Below are positions 1 to 14,200 of a stretch of 64,000 bases of DNA, one piece after another; within the stretch, counting starts at the first letter, position 1, and every line of letters begins with the position of its first letter. The translations under genes were made by a program, and so were the position numbers. The notes under the pieces were generated by a model. The model worked only from the letters and a program-made list of their open reading frames with translations, was not told the origin of the DNA and did not search any database. Origin of the DNA: Arabidopsis thaliana (lineage: Eukaryota > Streptophyta > Magnoliopsida > Brassicales > Brassicaceae); assembly GCF_000001735.4 (NCBI RefSeq), contig NC_003071.7, positions 13,447,151 through 13,511,150 on the forward strand. The letters are read 5' to 3'.

Positions 1-160
1 AATCACCACCTGAACTTCTTCACCGGAAAACTCTCGCCGGAAATTTTTGCCGGAATTCCATCGCCGAAACCCACCACCGGAACTCCCTTGCCGGAAAACC
101 CTCGCCGGAGCTCCGTCGCCGGAAACCTTCGCCGGAACTCATACCACCACCACCGTTGGT
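1..160. repeat. CCGGA-rich degenerate short repeat
   Basis: The motif CGCCGGAA or ACCGGAA recurs about ten times with variable 10-16 bp spacing. One plus-strand frame is open from the window edge to about 190 and would encode a Pro/Ser/Gly-rich peptide, so this could be the tail of coding or UTR sequence from a gene outside the window. I cannot tell which. The rest, up to 415, is AT-rich with nothing recognised. Confidence 0.5.
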
Positions 161-415
161 CATTTTTTATACCCTTCATGTTAGTTTCTTAATTGATACA
201 TATAGTATGCTATATTCTTAATTTTTTAGTAGAAAAGTGTTATTCTTGCAAATGACCTTATAATAAAATGGACACTCTTGTGAAAAAAAAATAAAAAATT
301 GAGATATGTCATGTTCCAAAAAGTGATACTGAGACCATATCTGAACTCTTATTCAAACTGTTAACTTCAACTGTAACATGAAACCATGTCAGTTGTAAAT
401 AAAAAATTGACAGAA

Positions 416-775
416 TCAAACGAGTGATGTTAACGTTTTTTTAGGAGGTTTCAGAATACCTCCCATGTTTAGATATGTTTCTTGTTGCTTGTTCTGTTCT
501 GAATCCTTTTCACGTTGTAGGATTATCATGTTTTTGCGTTTGGATGAGTCGCCAAGGTGCAGGTTATTGTTGGAATCCCTATCCTCAACACGTCTTGATG
601 ATTCTCCTGTTTCATAAACCCGTCTGACTCCTGGTGTGGGCGCAGCAACAGAGGATTGAAGTCTGCCAATACCACTTTGAGTAGTAGGATGAGTGTAAGG
701 CTGGAAGGCTGCAGTTCTTGAAGATGAGAAGTAGGGAGTAGCAGCAGCTAACCTGATTACATCTAAACCGGCCAA
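416..775 (-). CDS. Unassigned exon-like ORF
   Basis: An open frame of about 119 codons has no in-frame ATG at its 5' end. On the minus strand a splice-acceptor-like sequence (TAATCAG before GTTAGCTGCTG) lies near its start, and a donor-like GGAG/GTATTC near its end. The peptide is Ser/Thr/Arg/Asn-rich (it contains QPYTHPTTQSGIGRLQSS) and the base composition is more GC-rich than its flanks, which favours former or present coding use. I do not recognise a family. It may be an exon of a gene extending past the window edge or a decayed transposon or host gene fragment. Confidence 0.3.
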   Translation of the reverse strand: MAGLDVIRLAAATPYFSSSRTAAFQPYTHPTTQSGIGRLQSSVAAPTPGVRRVYETGESSRRVEDRDSNNNLHLGDSSKRKNMIILQREKDSEQNKQQETYLNMGGILKPPKKTLTSLV

Positions 776-1390
776 ATTTGGTTCCTTTTTACTTTTTTAG
801 TATCCGGTCGCTACTTTTGGTTGTGACTATTCCGGTTCCTCTTGAAATTAGTTTCCTAAATTAAAACGTTCGGAAAAATTCTAAACCGGATAGCCAAAAA
901 TCGAAGTATGCCAAGTTTTGGCCACCCATAATTTCGAAAATACAATTTGTCAATTGCAAAGCATCGTTGCCTGAGTCTCCCATTAGCCATTAGACCATTT
1001 CGATTTTGCATACGCTTTTCACAAGTAAATTTTAGAAATGAACAAAATTGCAACTAAACTGAAATGGACATCTCCAAATGTTAGAATGAGTTCCAACTTC
1101 CAACACACTAGTTTTTGTGCTTATGGATCTGTTATCTTCTTATTAAGCCTAATAAACTACCACTATCTAAACTACTATACCCTACCGGACACTGTAACAA
1201 AACCTCTCTTAATAGCTCAGGGCAGATAAACATCCGATACCTACACTGTAACAAAATCTGTAGACGATTAAGAGCGCAACATAATACGTTTTATGTCACT
1301 TCTTAGAATGATATAGTAAGGCAGAGATCCTCACCTTTTCCCTTCTGGGACATACACAAAAATAACTTCTGGCAACGCTAACAGCTCAAC
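776..1390. other. Intergenic, nothing firm
   Basis: AT-rich DNA between the unassigned ORF and the end of the INO80D-like gene. It probably includes that gene's 3' UTR. The small open frames here show no coding character. Confidence 0.4.
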
Positions 1391-2933
1391 TCAGCTTGTA
1401 TTTTCTTCTTTTACTACACTTTTAAGTTTACACTCCTTCTGTGGATTTTTTCGTTTCGCTTGAATATGATGCACAAACGCAGCTACTATAACATGGAGCT
1501 TTGGGGGAGGCTTGCTTGTTGAAGAGACATTATGACCAGCATCCTTTAAAGCTTTAGCCACATGCTTTTGGGCTTTCTGGAAGTGTATATTACACAGTGC
1601 AGGAACAGTCGACGCAAGTGTTGGTTTTCCACAAAGTAATGGTCCTGCTGGGGCTCTGAATGTACAATGGAAACAATGCAGAGTTAGGTGAGAATTGCTT
1701 AAATTATCATTATATGCTAATTACAAACCAGCATACAAACTTACCTATATATGAAATCTAGGTTGTAAAAACTCAAATCTGAAACTTGGTTTATGTTTTA
1801 ATACTACCACAATGGGACTATTCTAACACAAATACATTTTCAAAGGGTGATATAGTTATGCTAATACTCATATCCTGACTATTTTACAAATACACATCAA
1901 AACAGACAACTTCAAGCATCTGCGTCAGTTATGTGTATCAACCAGAACAACAAAGCACATAGAGCAATATTTTAACACAAGGCAACTACTGAATCTATAA
2001 ATGATTACCGACGATCACTATCTCGATGTCCAAAGCTAAGACTTCTCCCAAACCCTATGAAAAACTTTGAAAAAAAGTCAAGTGTCAATCCCAAATCCTT
2101 TCTGCAAACTTGAAAAAAAAAGAGAAACAATCTCTTGGCTCACTACATAACACAAAACAGCTTTGCAGTTTCAATTCATCATCACTACAACATCTTCACC
2201 AACTATAATATGCAAAGAACACAACTTGAAGCATCAATTACTTTGGTTTATACGAGAATTTTAAAACCAAATAAAGGGAAAGTGAAACAAACCGTTTAAT
2301 GACGTTTGTGCAACCAGTGTAGAGCTTCTGCTTACTATCCTTGAGAATATGCAATTGACAGTATTTCGTAAGCGCCATAGCTTTAGCTTTGCATCCATAC
2401 ATACAACTCCCACAATTACTATTCGCATACTGATCACTCTTAACACCATCATTGTTAGTAACATTGTCTCCACTACCTTCAACAGCATCACCACCATCTC
2501 CGATATCTCCCTCTTGACCAAGCCTCCGTCTCTTATTCGATTGATTATTTTCGTCTTTAAACTGACTAATCCCATACTTCCACCAATAATCCCTGTGTTG
2601 TGCCTTGACATCCTCCATTAAAGCCCAATAATTGTCTCTATAACACTTGGCCAGCTGCTTCAGGTTGTGTGATCGGCGTTTGAGAAGCTCCGACCGGGTT
2701 ATGTGACTGGAGCGTGCGAGGATTTCATCTTCTTGTGACATCGTAATCGGTGAATTCGATGTCGACGGTAAGCCGCTGGTGCTAGGGTTAGGATTTAAGG
2801 TAGAGTTTCGAATTAGGGGCTCGGCTGAGGTGGAAGCCACTGCGGTTGTTGATGCAGCGCCGGAGGAATACGGAGGCCGTGGTGGTTTCGAGGAGAAAGG
2901 GTTTTGCTGAATGTTCTTGGAAGCTGACGCCAT
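1391..2933 (-). CDS. INO80 complex subunit D-like (zf-C3Hc3H) protein, At2g31600-like
   Basis: Two exons, 2933-2293 and 1655-1391. The donor ACG/GTTTGT and the acceptor ATTCAG/AGCCCC join in frame (codon CG|A). The protein is 301 aa from the ATG at 2933, which lies in a good plant context (ggcaATGGCG); an upstream in-frame ATG at 2963 would add 10 residues. The N-terminus is a low-complexity Ser/Pro/Thr region. A Cys-rich module follows, with C-x2-C-x3-C, then YCQLHI and GC near the intron, and LCGKPTLA...LCNIH in exon 2. This paired pattern fits the potential DNA-binding C3H/C3H domain of KANSL2 and INO80D proteins. A role in a chromatin-remodelling or acetyltransferase complex is inferred from family membership only. 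The tail is Lys-rich. Transcription diverges from RPS3A. Confidence 0.8.
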
Positions 2934-2963
2934 TGCCGTCGTCGGAAAATGACAGAGCTTCAA

Positions 2964-3233
2964 AATCAGATGTTCTTGTCGGGAATGAAATTATTAATTT
3001 TTAAAAAATAATATTAGTACTTAAATTTTAAAATATATTAAAGCCCATAAAATGTCCATTGGGCTGACATATTCAACAAATAGGCCCAAACTCAATTGGA
3101 TGTGAGACCTAAGTTTCTGAATTAGGTCAATATAAATACTAAAATCATATCTGATAACGAACACGAGCTTACCGATTCTCTTCGTCTCAACATTTAGGGT
3201 TTCAGAGATCGGCTGATTTTCACATCCACAAGT
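2964..3233. promoter_or_regulatory. Bidirectional promoter with site II and telo-box elements
   Basis: This 270-bp space separates two divergent genes. It holds three site II motifs (AGCCCA at 3042, TGGGCT at 3060, GGCCCA at 3083) and a telo-box (TTAGGGTTT at 3193), the known pairing in plant ribosomal-protein and proliferation-linked promoters. A TATA-like stretch, TATAAATA, sits near 3131. The 5' UTR of the S3 gene probably begins between 3160 and 3190. Confidence 0.75.
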
Positions 3234-4519
<1,286 letters not shown>

Positions 4520-4840
4520 AGAAGACCTTTTTTACTATTACTCCATGGGATTTTGTTCTTTTTGTTATAACTTTTCTACTTTTGACACTCTCTAGTCGTA
4601 TCTCTTATATCCTCCAAGCAGACAAGTTTTTTCTCATGTTGTTTCTTAACCTATGTCAAGTTTTCTGGAGGTTGAATGCTTTTAGTTCCATGATTTTTTT
4701 GTTCTTAAGACTCGTAATAAGAAAAAGAATGACGACAACAATGCCTGGTATTTGATGTTGTTACTTTGAATTATCATTTTGCTCAGAACACTTTATTCGA
4801 AAATAACAAAAACTAAAATGTTTGGAGCTCTCATTATCTT
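4520..4840. other. 3' UTR and convergent intergenic DNA
   Basis: T-rich DNA after the S3 stop with several AATAA-like signals, followed directly by the stop of the convergent DUF26 gene. Nothing else seen. Confidence 0.5.
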
Positions 4841-5758
4841 TTACGGTTTTACAAAAGGATAGAGCTCGTACCTAAAAGTACAACTCGGATTCAAAACTCT
4901 TCCTCCTTGTTTACCGTTGCAGCATCTGGGAAGCTTTGCAATAATCGAATCCAAACACACACTGCAATTTTTAACTGATAAGTCTTGTGTACACTGCATC
5001 ATCCCATACAATTTCGTCGTCCCGAGACTTTCCTCCCCCGCTGCATACATGTAGTCTCTTGTGTAAGGCTCTTGTTCTTTACGAATTGCTTTCTCCTTGA
5101 GCTTATCTAGGAGAGCCTTTGTGTTCTTGTTGAACAACTTTTTATTGCCGCTCACATCTTTGGCATTGTGCAAATACAAATAGTGCTTGAAATCAATCTT
5201 CTCGTAGGTATATATCTCGGAAATGTAGAGAAAACAGTTGTCGTACCATATTATTCTCCCTCTGTTGTTCGGACATCTCCTAAGAATCTGTCACATATTT
5301 ACAATATATATAAATATGTTGGGACATATTTCCTAAGAAATGCTAAGATATAACTAAAACTAATGTATGCATGCATTTATATATATATATATGTAAGTAT
5401 ATGGGACAGCTAACCGATAATATTGTAATGACGTTACCCCAGAGAAGGCGGTAAAGAGGCAAGAGCGGCACTTGGATTCGGAGGCATCTCCCCGACATTG
5501 GGCCTTGATGTAGTAGGTACTAGAATCCGCACCACCAACACCGTGGATGAAACCGTAGTCTAGAATGTTAGACATACTGTCGAGATGATCTTTGAGTCTG
5601 CTCTCGTATGAATTCTTTGCCTTGTATTTTCCTTCACTGTTGATGCATATGTGTTGCAGATACGAATTGGTCTGATTTAGGGACAAAACATTGTGGATAA
5701 AAGAGAATTGCATGGCCACCACGACCAAGATAGAGATGGATACAGAGGAAGAAAACAT
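4841..5758 (-). CDS. DUF26 cysteine-rich repeat secretory protein (At2g31620-like)
   Basis: The protein begins with a hydrophobic signal peptide (about residues 1-26) and carries two Gnk2/DUF26 modules, each with the C-x8-C-x2-C motif (CRGDASESKCRSC, and CTQDLSVKNCSVC). It is therefore predicted to be secreted to the apoplast, like the ectodomains of CRK kinases, and has no kinase domain. Exon 2 is 5279-4841. The strongest-looking donor of exon 1 (at 5437, GGG/GTAACG) would put exon 2 out of frame. A second donor at 5414 (TATCG/GTTAGC) restores the frame and gives 260 aa, near the usual length, with a few extra residues before RCPNNRG. Either this weaker donor is used or the gene is splice-compromised. 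Molecular function is unknown. Confidence 0.75.
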
Positions 5759-6098
5759 TGTGTTAGAGTGTTTTTATATTTGCTCATTTCAGTTTGTAGA
5801 AAAGAATGACTCTAGTCTTTTAAATGACAAGAGAGAGGAGTGTTTGGGTGTGAGACTTGGTATTTACGGCGAGGGAAAAGAAGGACCCATGAAAAGGTCA
5901 AAGTTGAAAAGTTTTGAAACTTTTAAAATCTGAATTTACTCTACATTAAAATTTCAAATTTGTTACACGTTAGCTATATGCCTCCATGAAAATCAATATA
6001 CATCAAAAATAACGTACCAGCCAAATGTATAGTGGAGCTTATGGTGATATACTTGATTTTATGATGATTGTGACTAATTTTGGTTTAATATAGACATC
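5759..6098. other. Promoter region of the DUF26 gene
   Basis: AT-rich DNA upstream of the minus-strand DUF26 gene. No clear regulatory motif was identified. Confidence 0.35.
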
Positions 6099-6263
6099 AT
6101 GATGGAGATGATAAGAAGAAAACAGAGAAGCAAAGAAGAAGACATGAAGTTATGTTTTAAGCTAATGGCTTTTTATCTGATCACAGAGCAGAGAGTTCGA
6201 CTTCTTGAGTGGAAGGTCGATAAGCTACGAAGGTGCTATCAGTTGAAAAGGAGCCTGGATTGA
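6099..6263 (+). CDS. Candidate small ORF, 54 aa, basic and helical
   Basis: ATGATGGAG opens a 54-codon frame ending at TGA 6261-6263. The product is rich in Lys, Arg, Glu and Leu and includes RVRLLEWKVDKLRR, with a spacing compatible with an amphipathic helix or coiled coil. It stands alone in a 2.5-kb space between the DUF26 gene and ATX1. No family is recognised. It could be a microprotein gene, the last exon of a larger gene, or chance. Confidence 0.3.
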   Translation: MMEMIRRKQRSKEEDMKLCFKLMAFYLITEQRVRLLEWKVDKLRRCYQLKRSLD

Positions 6264-8297
6264 AACATATTTCTCCCCCAAATTTGCATACGTTTTGCTC
6301 ACTCTTGTCACCTAATAATATCTGTTTTCCAAACAACAACAACTTTAACAATCCTTTTTCTTTTTAAGGCGGGTTTCATGCTTCCAAACTAGGTGGCATT
6401 CAATCTTTATTAAGAAGATTTAAGAATGTACCGTGTGTGGAGTTGGATATAGTCGAAGGCAGTGGACAGTGGTCATAGTTCCAAATGATGTGTTGAACCA
6501 AGAGAGTTAGATAACATAGATGGCTCTGATGAATTAATGTGGAGACAAGCTGAACAAACACATTTCACAAGTTTCAGATTAATTCGAAAAACTGTAAAAT
6601 CAGAAGTTGGAAAATAAAATGGGTCATTAGTTTCTTTTCAGGAAGGGGTTATTAAGCATGAACGGCTCATTCTGTATAGAAGCTCGTGTCGGAAGAACAC
6701 AATCTCCTTGTTGTAGAACTTTACTCTGCATTTTACAAATACAAGATCATAGCTGCAGCTTTTGTGTTCATAAGACTAATAACCATATAGATGAACAATG
6801 GAGAGTTCACATGCAGTATAGAAAACTCTCTGGATTGGTAATAACATCTCGAAGCTCTTCGGTTAAATACTCTGGTAAACCGCATCTTGGCAAGACTGTC
6901 GAGAGACCTGTCACAGATAATGAGTTTTTATTAGTCATGTCTCCTCATGGACCCTGGCTTTATTTATTGGATAGTGAAGGAGATTGTACATGCGTCATGG
7001 ACTCATGTTTGCTATTAGCCGTGGATGATTTCCAATCATTCTTCCAAGTTTATCAAACTGCTGCCTGAAAAATGAATGGATGCATGTACTCAACAATTAT
7101 ATAAGATTAAAGTTTTGATGACAATCGAGGAGATTCTAAGCACATTAATGATCCCTTACCAAATGCTTGAATAAGAGCCAAAAGATAAGTTGCATGGGCG
7201 AGAACAAAAGTTTCCCATGAAAACAAACAAAGAGGGCACTATCTTTACATTTTCAAAACCATCAATAACGTTTCCAGCTTCCCAAGAACCTTCATTATGG
7301 ACAACACATTTTGGCCAATCAAGCAATGTTCTCTAAGCACAAAGATTGAAGCTAAAATACAGTAAATTAGTACTCCAAATCACCTCTTCACCATCCAGCC
7401 ATATGTCAGACAATATGACAAAGGTGTCGTTCACCACTTGTTTTTCCAAGTCTGCAAGTCTAATCTGCGGTCAGACGCAAAAAGACTCTGCTGTGAATTT
7501 CCTAGGTAAGGAGTCGGACTTGACATTTACAACTTTCTCAACCAAGAAGAACAAACGACGACTCAGGGATTACCATCTCGTCTTTTGTTGGCGAGCCACA
7601 TCCGAAAAAGTCGTTTTCAGAATGTATCTTTTATCCCTGTTTTCTAAAGGAGGGAATCCGCATGCAATCACCTTTACCAAAAGTGTATTTTACAATGAAC
7701 AACAATCGATTGAAAACTGTACAACCTATGAATGTGCCACCCTTGGCAGCTCTATTTTACCTGAAAGATACCGTTATGCATTTCACCTTGTGCCAAAACT
7801 ATAGTATTCTCTGTGAAAAACCCTGTGGTTATCTGTCTTGTAGTAATTGTCAAAGAAAAGTAGTCATAGCACAAATAACTCAAAATGCAATTAGTTGCTC
7901 TGCCTTTATAAATGTACGAAACTATAAATACTTTGTGTAAATGCAGTTTTTGGTACCAAAGGGATATTGCTTTGGACAAATCAATGATTTAAATCCTTGC
8001 AAAACCTCTGTTTCAGGTAGAGATACTAGACAGTAAGGTTAAAAACATTATGCTCTGCATCCCAATTGCTAAAAATTGACACCATCAGGATAAAACCTAA
8101 GGCACACTCAAATCAGGAAAGAAAAAGAGAATTGTACTGTTGCTTTACCACTCTGTGATCCGTGTAGTTTACTACTCACTAATTAGTATCTGTACAAAAA
8201 AATGGATTGTGGCAAAACTAAACAACAGATGCTCTCTCATTATAAGGAGCTACAACATTATAAAGGGATGATTGTTACTAACTACAGTTTTAGTCGC
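6264..8297. other. Intergenic, possible decayed coding remnants
   Basis: Two plus-strand open frames (6658-7068, 136 codons; 7346-7804, 152 codons) lack recognisable domains and splice signals. They sit downstream of the ATX1 stop, which reads on the other strand. The stretch just below 8298 should contain the ATX1 3' UTR. No gene is called. Confidence 0.35.
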
Positions 8298-11200
8298 TTA
8301 TTCTGCGGTCCAGTCTATTAGATCACAACGAGGAACACATATTTTTGCATGTTGTTCTTCAGCTTCTGTATCATTAACAACACCTCGACACCCTGGGAAG
8401 CCACACGAACATGAAAGGCGCTCCCCGATTGAAAAGAACCTGTAAACATTACAAGATCAGAGGCAGAAAATGATCATAGAATATCTCAGATGATTCAAAG
8501 GGCATCAAAGTGAAACCTATAGTCATAGGTCAGCTCTTCCCATTTAGGGATATGCCTCTTTGCGAATATGATAATGTGCTCATCTCCATTAACAGTGATG
8601 ACTCGAGAATAGCAATTGGGCTGCATTAAAGTTAGACAAAAATGCTCAGTTTTTGCAGATGCTAACTAAATTGAATTAGATTAACAGATATATTCATACC
8701 ACACATGAATGATTAATCAGGTGAGCAATGCTTCCTGTCCTTGTAGCATCTATGACTCGCTCATCATCGATTCTAAACATGTAAGTCCCTGCACCCTATC
8801 ACATAAGAAAATTTTGTTTTTTCTCAGATATTGAATTCGTCGCATCCAAGATTTATACTACAGAGAAAGTAAAAGATAAAAGAAAAATACAAAAAGTTAC
8901 TGTTTTAGATGATGAATAGGTACAGATTAATCCCCTGACTATTTGTTCCATTATTGTTTATAGAATCTTCTCCATAACATCAAAATGTAGAAAGTAAGTT
9001 AAGTCAGAAATACGTACCACCATTGAATTGTAGATGAGTTGTTCTCTTTTGTCAGCTATTGACGGTCTAACAAGTTCTCCGGTATATTCAATCATCTGCA
9101 CAAGAATCATACAATATTTCCATGAGTGACACTTTCTAAAGATGAAATGTCCAGTTCAAGTTGAGTATGCTCACCATATCTCCCGCCCTGTGAGGAAGCT
9201 TTGCAAAAATGCCAAAACCATGAATTCCTGATTTCCCTGAAACAAAAAAAGAACCAACTTTTATAAGATTTTTCTGAAAGAAGCTTAGGATGTGACTAGA
9301 TCATTCTGAAAGGAATCCTACAAATTATTTTTATCCTACAGAAATCCTACTATATTTTTTATCTTAGCAGAAGTTGAAAAGACCTGTAATATCTTTTAAG
9401 ATTTACTGAAAGTTAAAGAATAACGAATGCTTACCAAATGCTAATCTCTTCCTGTATGTTTCCCTCATGTATCTATATTTCTCAGCCATAGAAAGAATGT
9501 TGCTTGGAGTATTCATCTGTGACACCTTGGATCCGTGAATGCTTTTGTACGTTGAAAACTCAAGTCTAGAGTAACCACCAATAACATATGGCTGATTCTC
9601 AACAAATAACCGCTTTGAAGAAGCAGCAGCAAGAGCTTCAGGTTCCTTTCGCCCTCTTCTGCCAAAACAATTATAAGGCTCTGCAACAATAGACGGAAAT
9701 TATCATCTATACTGACCCATAGGATGCAAACACGAATAAAAGTAGAAAAGAATGGAAACACAAAAGCCTGAAATTTGACCTTTGTATCAAATCTAAAAAA
9801 TGCTTGTATATAAAGTAAGAAACTGATATCTTAAGAGGATATGTAAGAATATGAAAGAGAACAAAACACACATGGCCGTATGCAAGGTAAAAGAATAATG
9901 ATGAAATAATCCTGTCCCAAAAGTGTGGTGTGAATCTAAATTTTAATCTTAGCATCCACAGATAAACGCAGTAGCTGCATACCTGTCCGAGCACAGCCAG
10001 ATGGATTAGGTGGTGGGAGATACTCAGAAGTTTTATGAGTAGCGGATTTGATCCTGTCTTCTGATCCTAGGCAGGCAGTTGATGTTTGTCGATGTCGCTT
10101 GCAGAATGAAAGCATGCGGATACACTGATCTGCTTCTTCACCCTCCACTGACATGTCATTCTCAAGCTACATGGAGAGTCAGGAAAGCAATAATCAGTTA
10201 GAAACATCTCTTTTGTGGACTTGCTGTGTTAGAGTACATGTGTGTAAGTGGGAAAGAAATTTTTTTTATTCCCTAAGGTACCTCAACACAGAGACCAGCA
10301 GCTCGCGCGCAGAGTGGATGATATGCCACGCGACAAGAATTGTTTGAACACTGAAATGTAGTCATTTTAAAATTATATATATCAGCTCTTGAACAATGCA
10401 TAAGAATGATTCAGTTTTCTCTTAACATAGAACGAAATCTTACTTGGATACAAGCTCCATAAGATACCCCGCAGATGGTGCACATTAATTTCCAACGATC
10501 CTAGTTTTAAGAGTAGAGAAAAAGAGGAAGAGGGATAAGAGTTTTGAAAAGGCCACAGTACCAAGGTAAAGGAATCCGAACAAGAAAATAAGTACGTACC
10601 TTGCTGACTTTATTCACCCCATCAATAGGTTCCATCTTCTTGACATCAGATAAACATGTTTCTGAATAAAATAACAAGTGTTAATTTGTAAATAGGAAAG
10701 TAATAGTGTAATACGGCCTCCTATTAGTAGGAAAGCAGACTTATACAGAACAACAAATCGTTAAGATTGAACCTGGGATCCATATAGCACAAGCCAGATG
10801 AGCCCAGCGACCATCAGTTGTCGGCTTCATAGCACCCCCTAAAAGAAGTTTCAATTATTCACTAATGAAAGCACATATAGACTCCATACACCAAATGGTA
10901 CGGTAAAATTACCTACTACAGGACAAAGACAACACCGTGGAGGCATATCAGGAGCACCAGGACGACATAAGTTGCATAACCACAAAGCACCATCACAGGG
11001 TTCTAGCTCTCCATAGCATTTAGCATGGACCTAGTAGTGGACCAGGAATTCAAATTGAGTCATACCCAAGAGAAAGAAAGAGCACAAGGCACTAAAGATA
11101 TACATCTAAGAGGTATATGATAGCTAAAAAAGCCCAGAGCATGAGCTATACCATCATTCTACATTTATCACATTGCAGGAACAAATTGTTCTCATACTCC

Positions 11201-14200
11201 TGCAGACAAAAAATATATAAATCAGAACTAACTAAAGAGAAACGTTTGAAATCTCATGTGAAACAAAAAAAAAACCTTTACCTCATCCATGTGGCAGACA
11301 TTGCACTTATCGAGATCTTTCCAGTCAACACGGACAGGTCGGTAACCAGTAGGCTGATTTTGATGCCTTCCCAAACTATTTTTGCACATGGAAACATGGG
11401 ACGATGGTCTGGATTTTGATAAATCCTGCTACGTAATGGTATATTAGGGTGAGACACATATTAAGTGTAGACACTAGAAGCTAAACAATAATGCAATTGT
11501 ATAAAACAGGGCGCCGGCAAGCAGTACATAGGGAATTAATTATAAAAGTTTGCAAATTCTAGCAACCATCTTGATAGGTATCTGCCTAATGAAATAATAT
11601 AAGGTAATATGTCCTACAAAACGAGTTTCGCTATAAAGACTCCAGAACAGAATTCTACTCTTTAGTTTCACTTAAACACAAATTTTCTTTCAATCAATAG
11701 ACCAAATGCACATATTTTATCCTTAGAAACTCACTGTAAATACTTGTTAAGCTGGCTTCGATTAATAACTGTTAATTTAATTCATACAGTTTTCTTACAG
11801 AAGAGAAAGAAACCGTAACAATTAAAGAAAAGAAGCCATAGTCACTAGGCAGAAATGATTATTTCGTAGGTGAAGTTAGTGTTGTCTCATTGATGAAGAT
11901 GTGATTCTAATATGCCTTTAGACCGGAAATAGCGAATTAGGCTACCCATAAACCAATTAGCAAAGAGCTGCATAGAAATATTTAGTGCACAAGCTTAAAT
12001 GTCTTACAGGAAAACTTGGTTTGTGCATCAAACATTCATATTAAACATAAATGAGACCCGCTTACACGTTTTAGAGATAAAGCAAAAGCAAGGGTACCAC
12101 AAAATATTCAGTGTCCAGACAATTATATGATTTTTATGAGACCAAAATGCATGTGCAAGCAGATTATCATGAAAACACATGCACACCACCACAAATAATT
12201 TTACATGCAATGACAAGGTACCTGTACAAGTTTAATGACTTCTGGGTTGGAGAGACCAAACATGTCTGTACCAGATCCATTTAGTTCTTCACCCAAAATA
12301 TTAGGACTGTCAGAATTCTGGACCTTTTTTATCCTATTATATATTTTGTTCCAGCAGGCCGATGGAGTAGGCCCTTTGAACTGCCAAAAAATTAGTTACC
12401 GATGTTAGCCAGAGATAGATTCTTGACCTGAAAGTTCAATAAAACAGATACTAATAGATATGTTTAACTCACCTGCTCTCCACTATCTGCAGTCACTATA
12501 AACAGCGGATGAGTCTTTGTCTCGGCATCTCTGAGCACTTCCATCTTGTACAAGGCAGATGCACTATGATCTGCTTAAAACCAAAAGCAACAACCCACAT
12601 CACATTGAGAACTAATCACAATTAACCAAATATGGAAAAATACCTGATTTATAAGTAAAAGCCAAAAACTGATTAACAAATAACCTGTGAGTGATGTGAA
12701 CTTTCTCATCGCCGTATACCCTTCAGGCCAAATATGATTCTCATCCTTGAAAAACTGAGAGTCTGTCACAACCTTTCCTGTAAGACAAGTCATACGCCTA
12801 TATATTATCATTGGAGTTTTCCTATAACCAACTATAAATAATGAACCATAGAATGAAAGATTATACACCATACTTATATATAAGTTTCATGGCTTACCAA
12901 GATTTATTATTAGCAGATCCCCTATTATATGCCGGAAGTCTACATGTTCTGTTGGTCTCAACCACACTTCTCCATCATTAAGAAGATCACCACCCGAGTT
13001 TCCCTCTTCTGTACTATTAGCCATATCGGAATCAACAGAATCAGCTCCCTTTTGAAGTTGACTCATTCTTTCTGGAAGCCTGTGTGCCTTCAGATACCTG
13101 AGTGAGGCAAAATAACAGAAATTTCAGGACAGGTAACATGTCCAGGTTTCAAAATGAAACATCATGAAGAAATGATTGGTCTAATTGTTAATGCAACATG
13201 TACTGGAAAGTCAAGAAAGCAGAATGCCAAAGAAAAGCGAGAGGGACTTGCATTTTTGCTTCCTGCATGCCCTCTTCAAACCGAGGTTGTTTGCACTTCA
13301 GGTGAGATGGCGAAAGAAGCCCTTTGATAAATGAGATTGCTTGCTTTACTTTTATTCTATAAAACCAAAGGATGTTAACTTCAGCTTGATAATGTGTAAC
13401 ATTGATCTCAACATCTCAGTAGAAAAACGAGATTTTTTAAGTATATAGGAAACGCTGACTAACCTAGCAAAATCATGAGTTCCAAAAAATTGGACCAAGA
13501 GTGATCCTCCTCCAGATACCTTGTTGTTTAGACCTTTCCGCTCTCCGATAATGGATTCGTCTACAATAACTGCTGGCCACATAGCATGACCTGTCCGAAT
13601 AGGAAAGCAAATGCAGTTCTATGGAAGTCAGTAGGTAGTTTTCTTTGTCTACATGCTTCCAACAGCATCAACTTGCTGATAGCATAAGGAGGTATTTTTT
13701 TTAATATATGAATAAAAGGTGGAAATCAGTTTAAGACAAACCAGCTAGTTTCGCCCATACAATGTCTCCAGGCTCAAAATCTTGGCATTCGTCCAAAGTA
13801 GCTGCCAATACAACCATCTCATCGTAATCACGGCCATCGACAGTCACATTACTAGTACAAAACTTCAGATGTAATAGCTCCATCTCTTCACGAGAAACCA
13901 AAAATTTGATCATTTCACGATCAAAAACTATATCCTCATCACATCCATCCCTATATTTGACCTAAGGAAGAATTTAATCATGGTTAGAGGAACAAGCTTT
14001 TACATATATCATAGCTCAAAGAACTACCCAACTCATAACTCAAGTAGAGTAGAGAATTACTTACAGTGTAACGCTTTCTCTCTGCACTATATCCAACAAT
14101 GGAACCTTCATACCAAAGAGCGTCCAGCGGCCAAAAAACCTAGGGATTAAACGACAACCAATTGTTAAGATGTCCCATTCACAAAAAAAGTGGAAAATGC

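Noticed and set aside
6658-7068. Possible PP2C-like or other enzyme ORF of 136 codons
   Set aside because: One weak phrase (TDNEFLLVMSPHGPW) recalls a PP2C strand, but no metal-binding motifs, no second region of similarity and no splice support.
7346-7804. 152-codon plus-strand ORF
   Set aside because: Biased composition without domain, no promoter or splice context; overlaps another frame with equal openness.
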